Assembly: GCA_947625875.1 (NCBI GenBank)
Contig: CANQQG010000015.1
Coordinates: forward strand, 1-47,061
Direction of reading: 5' to 3'
DNA length: 47,061 nt
Source: an uncultured Lachnospiraceae bacterium
GTDB lineage: Bacteria > Bacillota > Clostridia > Lachnospirales > Lachnospiraceae
Within the stretch, counting starts at the first letter, position 1. The number at the start of each line of letters is the position of its first letter. Of this stretch, positions 36,725 through 44,896 are shown one piece after another. The notes below the pieces were generated by a model, which saw only the letters and a program-made list of their open reading frames with translations, did no database searches and was not told where the DNA came from. The position numbers and the translations under genes are program-made.

Positions 36725-37858
36725 ATGTACAAGATCATGACTCCCGGCCCTACCCAGGTTCCGGAAAATGTAAGAATGGCCAGAAGTATCGCGTGTACAA
36801 ACCCTGACCTTGACGCCGATTTCGTAGAATTTTACAAAGAAACCTGCGAGCTGATCAGCTCCCTGCTCCACACCCAAAATGAAACCCTGATCCTGGGCGG
36901 GGAGGGGATCCTCGGGCTGGAAGCGGCCTGCGCCTCCCTGACAGAAGCGGGCGACAACGTCCTTGTATTGGACAATGGCATATACGGAAAGGGATTTGCC
37001 GATTTTGTCCGCATCTACGGCGGGATCCCGTATATTTACAGCGCAGATTACGCGCATACACTGGACGTGGACGCACTGGCCGGTTTTCTTTCCAAAAACC
37101 ACGATTTTAAATACGCAACCGTCGTCCACTGCGATACGCCAAGCGGCATGTTAAACGACATCAGCCGCATCTGCCCGCTGCTGAAACAATACGGCATATT
37201 GACCGTCGTCGATTCCGTATCGGCGTCTTTCGGCGAATACGTAGACGTTGACGCCTTTCAGATCGACCTGCTCTGCGGCGGCTCGCAAAAAGCGGTTTCC
37301 GCGCCTCCGGGACTCACTTTCGTCGTCGAAAGCGGCGATGCAAAAGCGGCCATGAAAAACCGCAGGACGCCGATCGCTTCGTTTTACGCCAATTTACAGG
37401 CGTTTGAAGGATATTACGAAAAAAAATGGTTCCCATACACCATGCCGATCAGCGATATTTACGGGCTGCGCGCCGCCTTTGACAATATCGCGGCGGACAG
37501 CCATTTATACGAACGCCATGCCGCCATTGGCAGCGCCACAAGGGACGCCTTGCAGGCCGCAGGATTAAACCTGCATTTAAAAAGCGGATTTTCCAACACC
37601 GTCACTGTTTTTGACATTCCGGACGGGCTGACGGCAGACCAGATTTTAAACGCCATGAAGGAAAAACACAACATCATGCTGGCAGGATCCTTTGACGCGC
37701 TTTCCGGCAAGGTCATCCGCATCGGCCATATGGGCGCAAACGCAACGCTCAGCAATATGACGGAAACCCTGCGCGCGTTAGATGATGTGCTGCGGACATT
37801 CCATGTCCCATTAAATGTCCGGCTGGATACGTATTTTCTGGAGCGGTTTTCCGCCTGA
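36725..37858 (+). CDS. Class V PLP-dependent aminotransferase (alanine-glyoxylate/serine-pyruvate type)
   Basis: The 377-residue fold type I enzyme starts with MTPGPTQVPENV, typical of the alanine-glyoxylate/serine-glyoxylate group. It has GGEGILGLEAACASL, the PLP-contact segment VVHCDTPSGMLNDI and VVDSVSASFGEYVDVD. The Schiff-base lysine lies in LLCGGSQKAVSAPPGL, and an Arg in IRIGHMG contacts the substrate carboxylate. Pyridoxamine-pyruvate aminotransferase and 2-aminoethylphosphonate transaminase are relatives, so the substrate is open. AAAAGGAGATTCTT precedes the ATG. It shares a probable operon with an ECF S component. The gene is convergent with the VanZ-like gene, 11 bases away, without a clear terminator. 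Confidence 0.85.
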   Translation: MYKIMTPGPTQVPENVRMARSIACTNPDLDADFVEFYKETCELISSLLHTQNETLILGGEGILGLEAACASLTEAGDNVLVLDNGIYGKGFADFVRIYGGIPYIYSADYAHTLDVDALAGFLSKNHDFKYATVVHCDTPSGMLNDISRICPLLKQYGILTVVDSVSASFGEYVDVDAFQIDLLCGGSQKAVSAPPGLTFVVESGDAKAAMKNRRTPIASFYANLQAFEGYYEKKWFPYTMPISDIYGLRAAFDNIAADSHLYERHAAIGSATRDALQAAGLNLHLKSGFSNTVTVFDIPDGLTADQILNAMKEKHNIMLAGSFDALSGKVIRIGHMGANATLSNMTETLRALDDVLRTFHVPLNVRLDTYFLERFSA

Positions 37859-37869
37859 AACACCTGTTT

Positions 37870-38487
37870 TTATGTAACATACAGCCTTTTAACGATAAAC
37901 GGCTGCACGAAAAACACCAGGAACAAAACCGCCCCAACGTTTACCGCCAGTTCCGCCGCCGGATGCGTCTCTGCCCCGTCTTCCGGCAAACGGATGGGGC
38001 AAAGCCGCAAAAAGGCCGCCAGTATCCAATACCCCGCCAGCGTTCCGAATGTATTGGTTATCAGATCGTCCACATCCGTCGCCCGAAACGTATACAGCTG
38101 CAGGATTTCTATCAAAAGAGACAGGCCAAACCCCGCGGCGGCAGCCAGTTTCGCGCGGCGGAATTTTTTCCATAAAAACGGCAGGAACATGCCAAACGGC
38201 AAAAACAGAATCACATTTAAAACCGTATTTACCAGATAAGAAGCCGGGCTGTTCACAATATCCGCAAACGGAATCAGATTTACAGAAGGGTCAAAGCGCA
38301 GCGATGTTACCGACGGCATTCCCGTTGCGGAAAACACCGCGCACAGATACATGCCGAGCAACAGATAAACCGTTTTCCAAAGCGCCCTCTTTTTCCCAAA
38401 AAAAGGCAGGCTGCACAGGCAAAACAAAATCGGAAGCAAAAGCAGATCAGCAAAAAGATCCATGCAGATAGAAAAGAATCTCGCCAT
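37870..38487 (-). CDS. VanZ-like membrane protein
   Basis: A 205-residue protein with about five membrane helices. VanZ-family signatures are visible: NLIPFADIV after the second helix, NTVLNVILFLPFGMFLPFL, SLLIEILQLYTFRATDVDDLITNTFGTLAGYWI. VanZ confers low-level teicoplanin resistance in enterococci. Most homologues, however, have unknown roles, probably in envelope lipid or lipoprotein traits. I start at the ATG at 38487, which follows AAGGTGGAAGAG; the GTG at 38496 is an alternative. It lies 15 bases after a secreted C39-like protease gene and is probably co-transcribed. Confidence 0.85.
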   Translation of the reverse strand: MARFFSICMDLFADLLLLPILFCLCSLPFFGKKRALWKTVYLLLGMYLCAVFSATGMPSVTSLRFDPSVNLIPFADIVNSPASYLVNTVLNVILFLPFGMFLPFLWKKFRRAKLAAAAGFGLSLLIEILQLYTFRATDVDDLITNTFGTLAGYWILAAFLRLCPIRLPEDGAETHPAAELAVNVGAVLFLVFFVQPFIVKRLYVT

Positions 38488-38502
38488 CTCTTCCACCTTC
38501 TT

Positions 38503-39438
38503 TCATACCGTATATGACCACAGGTTTTTAATCTGCCCTTTTAATTCCTCATAACTCCACGTCCGGCTGCTCCGGTAAATGCAGTTCGGATCATTGACAT
38601 AAAAGCCGCTCCCATCATAGTCATACAGGAGAATATAATGCCCCTCTGTCGTAAAATCCCCCGGCCCCATCGTGCAGATAATCGGATGCCCCGCGTCCAG
38701 CTCCGCCTTCATGACTTCCTCTGACAGGGAAAGTTCCTTCGGGTTCAGCCCCAACTGGGCGGCACCCTCGCTCATCAGCGCCCATGCGGTTCCGCTCCCC
38801 TGCACATAATAGCCATTCTCCTCGCTGAAATCCGCCACCTTATCCGGCGTCATCTCCTCATCCTGTTTCAGCGTCACAAGCGCCATGGACAGACAGGTCG
38901 GCCCGCAGCCCGACAAGCCGATGATGCTCTCCCCATAGGGCGCATAGCCCCACCGCCTGTCCCACTGCAGCAAAAGCGGATATTCCTCTTCTTTTTCCTC
39001 ATCCGTCAGCCCGCCTGTCACTGTGCCGTCCGCAGTCCGCGTGCCAATGATAAACGAACCCATTTCCGGATTATTCACAAACGCGGCCAGCATCGGCTCC
39101 GTATAAGAACTGTAGCTGTCATAAATCTCCGCCGCTGTTTCATCCTCATCCGCCATCTTTTCCAGCTGCGCATAAATCTGCGGCAGTTCCCGCTTCACCG
39201 GAGCTTCCACCGTATAGGAAATCTTTGACATGGCAGGATCCGCCACCGCTTCCACAGCCGCCGTCACCTTTTTCGCTTCCTTTTCCCCCGCCTGTTCCGG
39301 AAGCAGGGTCTCTGCCAGATGAATGCAGATAACGATCAGGCCCAAAAGCCCCATCAGCCAGACAGCTCTGATTGCCGCAAGCATCCGCTCCCGTTTTTTC
39401 TTCCGCATATTTCTTCTGATGTTTGTTTCCGATCTCAA
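38503..39438 (-). CDS. Membrane-anchored C39-like (papain-fold) cysteine protease
   Basis: A 311-residue protein with a basic N-terminus and one membrane anchor at about residues 22-40 (IRAVWLMGLLGLIVICIHLA). A coiled-coil-like external stretch leads to a Peptidase_C39_2 domain from about 155. It has LLQWDRRWGY, the catalytic Cys178 in SGCGPTCLSMAL, His267 in GHYILLYDYD and VNDPN. Substrates are unknown; such proteins cut peptides or act on surface proteins. The best start is a TTG at 39438, because GAGGAGGGCGATATT lies just upstream; the ATG at 39408 has no such site. The VanZ-like gene follows. Confidence 0.82.
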   Translation of the reverse strand: MRSETNIRRNMRKKKRERMLAAIRAVWLMGLLGLIVICIHLAETLLPEQAGEKEAKKVTAAVEAVADPAMSKISYTVEAPVKRELPQIYAQLEKMADEDETAAEIYDSYSSYTEPMLAAFVNNPEMGSFIIGTRTADGTVTGGLTDEEKEEEYPLLLQWDRRWGYAPYGESIIGLSGCGPTCLSMALVTLKQDEEMTPDKVADFSEENGYYVQGSGTAWALMSEGAAQLGLNPKELSLSEEVMKAELDAGHPIICTMGPGDFTTEGHYILLYDYDGSGFYVNDPNCIYRSSRTWSYEELKGQIKNLWSYTV

Positions 39439-39588
39439 AATATCGCCCTCCTCAAATGTCCGCTTACTTTTTCGCTTCCCATAACCTTACTTTACACTGT
39501 CCGGACGCATTTTTCTTTTCTTTCCGCATGATTTTTTCTTACATTCTTCCTGCTGATTTCTTACAAAATCCTTAACGGCAGGCCCGCC

Positions 39589-40554
39589 CTATTCGCTGAC
39601 CTTTTCAATGATCTCCCGCAGCGCCTTCGCGGACTCCCGCAGGCGCTGCGCCTCCTCTTCGCTCAGGGAGATCGGCACCTGCCGTTCCGCGCCGTCCGCG
39701 CCGATGATCGTAGGCATACTAAGCGCGACATCCCGAATCCCATATGCGTCCTCTACCAGAACCGATATCGGCAGAATCGATTTTTCATCCCGCACGATCG
39801 CCTCACAGATCCGGCGCACCGCCATTGCGATCCCGTAATAGGTCGCCTTTTTCTTCTCAATAATCTCATACGCGCTGTTTTTTACCGTCTGCGCGATCTC
39901 ACGCATCGCCGCCTCATGGTGGAAATACCCGCGCATCTCACAGATGACCTCCAATGGCACGCCGGATACATTCGCGCTGCTGAATGCCGCGATCTCACTG
40001 TCGCCATGCTCCCCGATGATAAACGCATGGACGCTGCGGCTGTCTACGCCAAGATGCTCGCTCAGCTCGCTTTTCAGCCGCCCGGTATCCAGCACCGTTC
40101 CGGAACCAATGACGCGGTTTTTCGGCAGCCCCGATATCTTCAGCGCCTCATACGTCAAAATATCCACCGGATTGGATACGATCAACAGGATCCCTTCACA
40201 GCTGCGGCTTACGATCTCCTTTATAATCGACCGCATGATCTTCGTGTTTTTATTTACCAGATCCAGCCGCGTCTCCTTCGGCTTCTGGTTCGCTCCCGCC
40301 GTAATAATGATGATCGCCGCGTCCGTAATGTCGTCATATGTGCCGTCATAAATTTTCATCGGCCGCGCAAACGGCGTCCCGTGGCTGATATCCAGCGCTT
40401 CGCCCTCCGCCCGATCCGTATCCGCGTCGATCAGGACCATCTCCGAAAACAGCCCGCTCTGCATCAGCGCAAACGCCGTCGCCGAGCCGACAAAGCCGCA
40501 CCCGACCACCGCCACTTTCCTTAAATTTATTTTTACACAATCCAAATCCGCCAT
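39589..40554 (-). CDS. ldh: L-lactate dehydrogenase
   Basis: The 321-residue protein reduces pyruvate to L-lactate with NADH. It has the Rossmann start VAVVGCGFVGSATAFALM. The active-site loop GANQKPKETR carries Gln at the position that separates lactate from malate dehydrogenases, where malate enzymes have Arg. IVSNPVDILTYEALKISG and the catalytic His in IIGEHGDSE complete the set. GGAAGGGTGGGCAAA precedes the ATG at 40554; the in-frame GTG at 40563 is not preferred. It is monocistronic with its own promoter and provides an alternative electron sink to butyrate. Confidence 0.94.
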   Translation of the reverse strand: MADLDCVKINLRKVAVVGCGFVGSATAFALMQSGLFSEMVLIDADTDRAEGEALDISHGTPFARPMKIYDGTYDDITDAAIIIITAGANQKPKETRLDLVNKNTKIMRSIIKEIVSRSCEGILLIVSNPVDILTYEALKISGLPKNRVIGSGTVLDTGRLKSELSEHLGVDSRSVHAFIIGEHGDSEIAAFSSANVSGVPLEVICEMRGYFHHEAAMREIAQTVKNSAYEIIEKKKATYYGIAMAVRRICEAIVRDEKSILPISVLVEDAYGIRDVALSMPTIIGADGAERQVPISLSEEEAQRLRESAKALREIIEKVSE

Positions 40555-40580
40555 TTTGCCCACCCTTCCTGCTTTTTTGC

Positions 40581-40608
40581 ATCATAATATCCTCTGTCGT
40601 CACGCCAA
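40581..40608 (-). promoter_or_regulatory. Probable promoter of ldh
   Basis: On the minus strand TTGGCG (40608-40603), a 16-base spacer and TATGAT (40586-40581) lie about 27 bases before the ldh start, giving a very short leader. Confidence 0.5.
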
Positions 40609-40656
40609 CAGTAACATTATGTCTGTAAAATACAGGTTTTATGCATGGGCGGCGGT

Positions 40657-41835
40657 TTAAAGCAGGGACGTCCCGATCGTCCTCTCCGGCATCGGAACGC
40701 CGAAATTATCCACAGTCGTCGCGCCGATCACGCCAAACGTATCGCACGTCCCAAGGCATTTCCCGACCCGCATAGACGGCGAATATAATAACAACGGCGT
40801 TTTTTCCCTTGTATGGTCCGTCCCCTTATATGTCGGATCATTCCCATGGTCAGCAGTGATCATCAGCAGATCGTCTTCCCGCAGGAGCGGCAGCAGCTGC
40901 CCCAGCTTTTCGTCAAACCGCTCAAGTTCATCGCCATACCCCACCGGATCGCGCCGATGCCCCCACAGAGCGTCAAAATCCACAAGATTCACAAAACAGA
41001 GCCCGCAGAAATCCCGCCCCGCAATCTCCGCCGTCTGCTCCATGCCATGCACAGAGCTTTGCGACTTATGGGATTCCGTAAGCCCCTGCCCGTTAAAAAT
41101 ATCATATATTTTCCCAACCGAGATCACGTCATAACCGGCCTCCTTTAAAGCGTCCAGCGCCGTCCGCCCAAACGGGCTGAGCGCGTAATCATGCCGGTTC
41201 GCCGTCCGCCGGAATGTCCCTTTCTTCGTCCCCGTATACGGCCTTGCGATCACGCGCCCGACCTTCCACTCTTCCCGCATGGTCAGCTCACGCGCGATCT
41301 CACAATAACGGTACAGCGTTTCCAGCCCCATCGTCTCCTCATTTCCGCAGATCTGTAAGACCGAATCCGCCGAAGTATAGACGATCAGTTCTCCGTTTTG
41401 GATCTCCCGCTCGCCCAGCTCTTCCAGAATCTCCGTACCGCTCGCGCTTTTATTTCCAATAATCTTTCTCCCGGTGCGCCGTTCAAGTTCCGCGATCAGC
41501 TCTTTCGGGAAGCCATGCTCCGTAAACGTCTGAAACGGCGATCTGACATACAGGCCCATCATCTCCCAGTGTCCCGTCATCGTATCCTTCCCGCGGCTTC
41601 GCTCATAAAGCGTCAGATAATGCGCCATTGGCCGCTCCCCGGGCTGTACCTGCGGCAATGGGCGCAGATGCGCCAGCCCCAGTTTTGCAAGGTTCGGGAT
41701 CCGAAACCGCTCTCTCGCCTGCGCGACGTGCAGCAGCGTATCAACGCCAAAATCCCCATATTGCTCCGCGTCCGGCATTGCGCCAATGCCGAGCGAATCG
41801 ATCACCAGAATAAAAATCCGTCTATATTTCTTCAT
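40657..41835 (-). CDS. deoB: Phosphopentomutase
   Basis: DeoB interconverts ribose-1-phosphate (or deoxyribose-1-phosphate) and the 5-phosphates in nucleoside salvage. The 392-residue protein has the alkaline-phosphatase-superfamily metal sites: [13 protein letters not shown] at the start, the catalytic Thr in [30 protein letters not shown], and [23 protein letters not shown] start at the ATG at 41835 (AGAAGGGGATACG upstream); the in-frame extension to 41889 overlaps a terminator. That terminator lies only about 27 bases upstream, so readthrough or a compact promoter must drive it. No nucleoside phosphorylase neighbour is seen. Confidence 0.95.
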   Translation of the reverse strand: MKKYRRIFILVIDSLGIGAMPDAEQYGDFGVDTLLHVAQARERFRIPNLAKLGLAHLRPLPQVQPGERPMAHYLTLYERSRGKDTMTGHWEMMGLYVRSPFQTFTEHGFPKELIAELERRTGRKIIGNKSASGTEILEELGEREIQNGELIVYTSADSVLQICGNEETMGLETLYRYCEIARELTMREEWKVGRVIARPYTGTKKGTFRRTANRHDYALSPFGRTALDALKEAGYDVISVGKIYDIFNGQGLTESHKSQSSVHGMEQTAEIAGRDFCGLCFVNLVDFDALWGHRRDPVGYGDELERFDEKLGQLLPLLREDDLLMITADHGNDPTYKGTDHTREKTPLLLYSPSMRVGKCLGTCDTFGVIGATTVDNFGVPMPERTIGTSLL

Positions 41836-41861
41836 CGTATCCCCTTCTGTCACTTCAAATG

Positions 41862-41901
41862 AAAATAAAAATGCCGTATCCATCGCCAATACAGATACGG
41901 C
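41862..41901 (-). terminator. Rho-independent terminator after degV, directly before deoB
   Basis: On the minus strand GCCGTATC ... GATACGGC with a 13-base loop is followed by ATTTTTATTTTC. It ends about 27 bases before the deoB ATG. Confidence 0.88.
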
Positions 41902-41943
41902 ATTCAGGCCATCTCATATTTCCACGCTGAACTATGCCGCCGT

Positions 41944-42792
41944 TTACTCCGCCAGAAAAAGCACGCCCAGCGTCCCCGGCCCGCAATGGGACGATATCAC
42001 GCCGCCTGCGCGCGTTTCAATCACCTCGTCAAAATGCCGCAGGCCCACCAGATAGCTGCGCACTTTTTCCACCGTTTGCGCATCGCAGCCCGAATGCGTA
42101 ATAAACACCCGGTCTTTTTTTGCCTGCAGCAGCTCCGCCTCCATATCCTTTACATAATTCATGATGACAGCGCCCATCTTCCCGCGGTATTTTTTCTCTG
42201 CCTCCATCGCGCCATTCCGCACGACGATCCGCGGGTGAAGTTTCAACACTTCTCCGGCAATCGCCGCCACACTGCTGCACCTGCCGCCGCGGTGCAGATA
42301 GACGAGTGTGTCAACGACAAAGCTTGCGCGCACCTTCGGGATCATGCCATTGACCGCCGCGACGATCTCATCCCTGCTTTTGCCCGCTTTCGCCATCATC
42401 GCAGCTTCAATGACCAGCAGCCCGATCCCGGTAGAAAGACTCTCTGAATTGATAACGGACGCCCGCTCCGCCGCATCAAGCTCTTCCGCCGCCATGCGCA
42501 GCACATTTCCTGTCGTAGACATCGATTCCGAAATACAAAATGCCACAATCTCATCTCCCGCTTCCAACACCGGGGACATGGCGTCCATAGCGTCCGCAAT
42601 GCTGACCGCAGATGTCTTCGGCGTTGACTTATGCGCATCCGACCATTCATAAATCTCCTCCGGCGTAATCTCGCTCCCGTCCCGGTATTCCCTGTCTTCC
42701 AGCACAATATGCAGCGGAATGACAGACACGTCATATTTTTCCAGCAGTTCCTTTGACAGATCACATGTGCTGTCCGATAAAATCTTTACCAT
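41944..42792 (-). CDS. DegV family (fatty acid-binding) protein
   Basis: DegV proteins bind fatty acids; FakB members hand them to the kinase FakA. The 282-residue protein has the family start VKILSDSTCDLS, the VIPLHIVLEDREYRDG strand, the STTGNVLRMAAEE segment contacting the lipid carboxylate, and a C-terminal domain with YLHRGGRCSSVAAIAGEVLKLHP and HSGCDAQTVEKV. GGGAAGGAATGTT precedes the ATG. It is the last gene of the fruK / mini-EIIB / degV run and is followed by a terminator. No fakA is in the window. Confidence 0.92.
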   Translation of the reverse strand: MVKILSDSTCDLSKELLEKYDVSVIPLHIVLEDREYRDGSEITPEEIYEWSDAHKSTPKTSAVSIADAMDAMSPVLEAGDEIVAFCISESMSTTGNVLRMAAEELDAAERASVINSESLSTGIGLLVIEAAMMAKAGKSRDEIVAAVNGMIPKVRASFVVDTLVYLHRGGRCSSVAAIAGEVLKLHPRIVVRNGAMEAEKKYRGKMGAVIMNYVKDMEAELLQAKKDRVFITHSGCDAQTVEKVRSYLVGLRHFDEVIETRAGGVISSHCGPGTLGVLFLAE

Positions 42793-42848
42793 AACATTCC
42801 TTCCCTTTCCAGATCCACCTATGTATTGTGTATATCATACTCCTTTCC

Positions 42849-42877
42849 GGCTGAAATATCTACATCCTGTTTCAGCC
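42849..42877. repeat. Hairpin at the end of the mini-EIIB gene
   Basis: GGCTGAAA and TTTCAGCC flank a 13-base loop; the stem covers the stop codon of the small gene. No T-tract follows on either strand. It may reduce or process transcripts entering degV. Confidence 0.5.
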
Positions 42878-43126
42878 AAAAAGGAGCATTACATATTTTC
42901 CCAGCGAATAAATGCCCAGCCCAAACAGTACGCCGAGGCCAAACGGCGCCAGATATCTGCACAAACTGCACCCATCTGTCCCCCGCGCCTCCACCTTGAT
43001 CTCACAGCCCATCTCCAACGCCTGTTTTTCCAGCGCCTCCGCCGCCATGTCCGTATGCGCAATTTTCTCCTGACATCCGACTACCGCCAGGATCAGTTTT
43101 TTCTCCGAAGCGTCATCAATCCCCAT
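42872..43126 (-). CDS. Mini-protein: truncated fructose PTS EIIB-like domain plus membrane helix
   Basis: An 84-residue protein. Residues 10-50 match the start of the fructose-type PTS EIIB domain (ILAVVGCQEKIAHTDMAAEA with the phosphorylatable Cys18, then LEKQALEMGCEIKVEARG). The usual PTG after the Cys is changed to QEK. Instead of completing the EIIB domain it passes through DGCSLCRYLAP into one membrane helix (about 60-83) and stops. AAAAGGAGAGCTGC precedes the ATG, so it seems expressed. It lies 12 bases after the 1-phosphofructokinase gene, where a fruA gene is normal. It is either a remnant of fruA made by internal deletion or a repurposed small membrane protein. Confidence 0.7.
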   Translation of the reverse strand: MGIDDASEKKLILAVVGCQEKIAHTDMAAEALEKQALEMGCEIKVEARGTDGCSLCRYLAPFGLGVLFGLGIYSLGKYVMLLFG

Positions 43127-43138
43127 GCAGCTCTCCTT

Positions 43139-44053
43139 TTAACCATTTTCAGGAAGCGTATGCAGGAGCTTTTCCACTTCCTCCGCCGTCGCCAGCCGGT
43201 CAGAAAACGCGCTCGCGCTCCCGGCGCATACGCTTTTTTTAAATGCCGTTTCCAGATCGCCGCTCTCCAGATAACCGGCCAGAAATCCGGCGACCATCGA
43301 ATCCCCGGCGCCGACCGAGTTTTTCACCCTGCCCTCCGGAGCTTCCATCTCAAACACCCGTCCGTCTTCCGCAAGCAGCGCCGCGCCATCGCCCGCCATA
43401 GACACAAGGACATTCCGCGCGCCCATCTCCTGCAGCTTCCGCCCATATGCAATGACTTCCTTCTTATTGGAGAGCTGTACGCCAAAAATCTCCCCAAGCT
43501 CATGATGGTTCGGCTTCACCAGAAACGGATGGCAATCCAGCACATTGACGAGCAGATCCCGCGCGGCGTCCACGATGATCCGCAGATGCTTTTTTTCCAG
43601 ATATTGCATCATATCCCGATAAACAGACTGCGGCAGCGATTCCGGTATGCTCCCCGCCAATACGAGCGCATCTCCTTCCGCCAGCCTGTCCAGCCGCCAA
43701 TACAGCTTTTGCAGAGCCTCTTCACTGACCGCAGGCCCCTGCCCGTTGATCTCGCTCTCCTGCGCTGCGCGTATTTTTATATTAATCCGCGACATACCGT
43801 CTTTTATATAAATAAAATCCGTCTTAACGCCTTCCTTTTCCAGCCTGCGCGCGATCTCATCACCGGTAAATCCCGCCAGAAACCCCAGCGCCGTACTCTC
43901 ATACCCCAGATTTTTCAATACCAGCGAAACATTGATCCCCTTTCCGCCTGCACAGACCATCTCCGCAGACGTCCTGTTCACGCAGCCCGTCCTGAAATTC
44001 TCCACTGATACGATATAATCCAAAGACGGATTAAATGTCACTGTATAGACCAT
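43139..44053 (-). CDS. fruK: 1-phosphofructokinase (PfkB family)
   Basis: FruK phosphorylates fructose-1-phosphate to the 1,6-bisphosphate. The 304-residue protein has the PfkB start VYTVTFNPSLDYIV, CAGGKGINVSLVLKNLG, GFTGDEI, the LAGSIPES strand, KPNHHELGEIFG and the catalytic VGAGDSMVAGFLAGY. GGGAAGGGAGATTTGGCG precedes the ATG at 44053, so the in-frame extension to 44152 is rejected. The next gene is a truncated EIIB-like protein rather than a full fructose EIIBC, so fructose-1-phosphate must come from a transporter elsewhere. Tagatose-6-phosphate kinase is a less likely alternative. Confidence 0.9.
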   Translation of the reverse strand: MVYTVTFNPSLDYIVSVENFRTGCVNRTSAEMVCAGGKGINVSLVLKNLGYESTALGFLAGFTGDEIARRLEKEGVKTDFIYIKDGMSRINIKIRAAQESEINGQGPAVSEEALQKLYWRLDRLAEGDALVLAGSIPESLPQSVYRDMMQYLEKKHLRIIVDAARDLLVNVLDCHPFLVKPNHHELGEIFGVQLSNKKEVIAYGRKLQEMGARNVLVSMAGDGAALLAEDGRVFEMEAPEGRVKNSVGAGDSMVAGFLAGYLESGDLETAFKKSVCAGSASAFSDRLATAEEVEKLLHTLPENG

Positions 44054-44235
44054 CGCCAAATCTCCCTTCCCTGTCTGTCCTTCTCCTGCTCCATAGCTGA
44101 AACGCCGGAGCATATGCATTTGCCGGATGATCTGCTTTTTCCAAAATACCAAACGCCCGTTTGCAAATTCTCCGGCTCATGGGTATAATATGCGCATTTT
44201 TACTCTGAATATCCCGCGCCTGCCAGATAAAATAC

Positions 44236-44265
44236 ATTATATACTATTTTTCCCTCCACTGGCAA
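44236..44265 (-). promoter_or_regulatory. Promoter of fruK
   Basis: On the minus strand TTGCCA (44265-44260), an 18-base spacer and a perfect TATAAT (44241-44236). It predicts a leader of about 175 bases before fruK. I found no known riboswitch in it. Confidence 0.65.
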
Positions 44266-44305
44266 AAATTACCTGAAATTTTTTGTAACTTTTTTCAAAT
44301 ATTAC

Positions 44306-44334
44306 TTGAAATTGTAAACCAAATCCGTTATACT
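44306..44334 (+). promoter_or_regulatory. Promoter of tRNA-Gly
   Basis: TTGAAA (44306-44311), a 17-base spacer and TATACT (44329-44334) lie 27 bases before the tRNA 5' end. Confidence 0.75.
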
Positions 44335-44361
44335 TATTTCATAAAGTTCATACAGGACTAA

Positions 44362-44432
<71 letters not shown>

Positions 44433-44447
44433 CTTACATGAAACTCA

Positions 44448-44500
44448 AGGAACCCGCAGCGAATCTCCAAACCCTGGATTCGTGCGGGTTTCCTCTTTTT
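44448..44500 (+). terminator. Terminator of tRNA-Gly
   Basis: AGGAACCCGCA..CGAATC pairs with GATTCG..TGCGGGTTTCCT, followed by CTTTTT. The AT-rich stretch from 44501 to 44896 has no convincing gene, only the hairpin at 44728-44755. Confidence 0.85.
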
Positions 44501-44727
44501 ATATCACAGACAGGCTTCTTCCTGCAGCTGCACCGTTAAAACATACGCCTTCAAAATTCCTTTCCGAACCCGTATACTTTTATCCCGCAGGCAATGATCC
44601 GGACACAGACCCCCGCCACTCTGACGGATTTCCGTATTTTTTATACTCCGGAATATACTTATCTGCCATTTTCTTTAAATATCAATCACTCGTCGGCAAA
44701 TCATTTTATGTGCAAAACATAATGCAA

Positions 44728-44755
44728 TTAGCCGGCGCATCGCTGCACCGGCTAA
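44728..44755 (-). terminator. Probable terminator hairpin after the LytTR gene
   Basis: TTAGCCGG and CCGGCTAA form a perfect 8-bp stem with a 12-base loop. On the minus strand it is followed by the T-rich TTGCATTATGTTTTG, a weak tail. It lies about 140 bases beyond the LytTR stop codon. Confidence 0.5.
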
Positions 44756-44896
44756 CCGAAAATAAGGCAAAAGGTCTTAGGTTTGTTTATAACCTACGAT
44801 GTTATTATACTATAAATCCGCCCAAAAAACAGTTCATATTCTACACAGAAATATCCTGTTTTTTCACACTGAAACTGCAATGCCCACCGCGTATAT

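Noticed and set aside
42719-44008. A 429-codon plus-strand open frame
   Set aside because: It lies antisense to fruK, the mini-EIIB gene and the start of degV, all with clear family motifs and ribosome binding sites. Its translation has no recognisable domain and is rich in Arg/His/Pro, as expected of an antisense shadow.
44580-44669. Minus-strand 29-codon frame starting MADKYIPEYKKYG
   Set aside because: The peptide looks protein-like, but only a weak AAAG precedes its ATG, and it stops after 29 codons in a gap with no partner gene. It might be a remnant; evidence is too thin to annotate.
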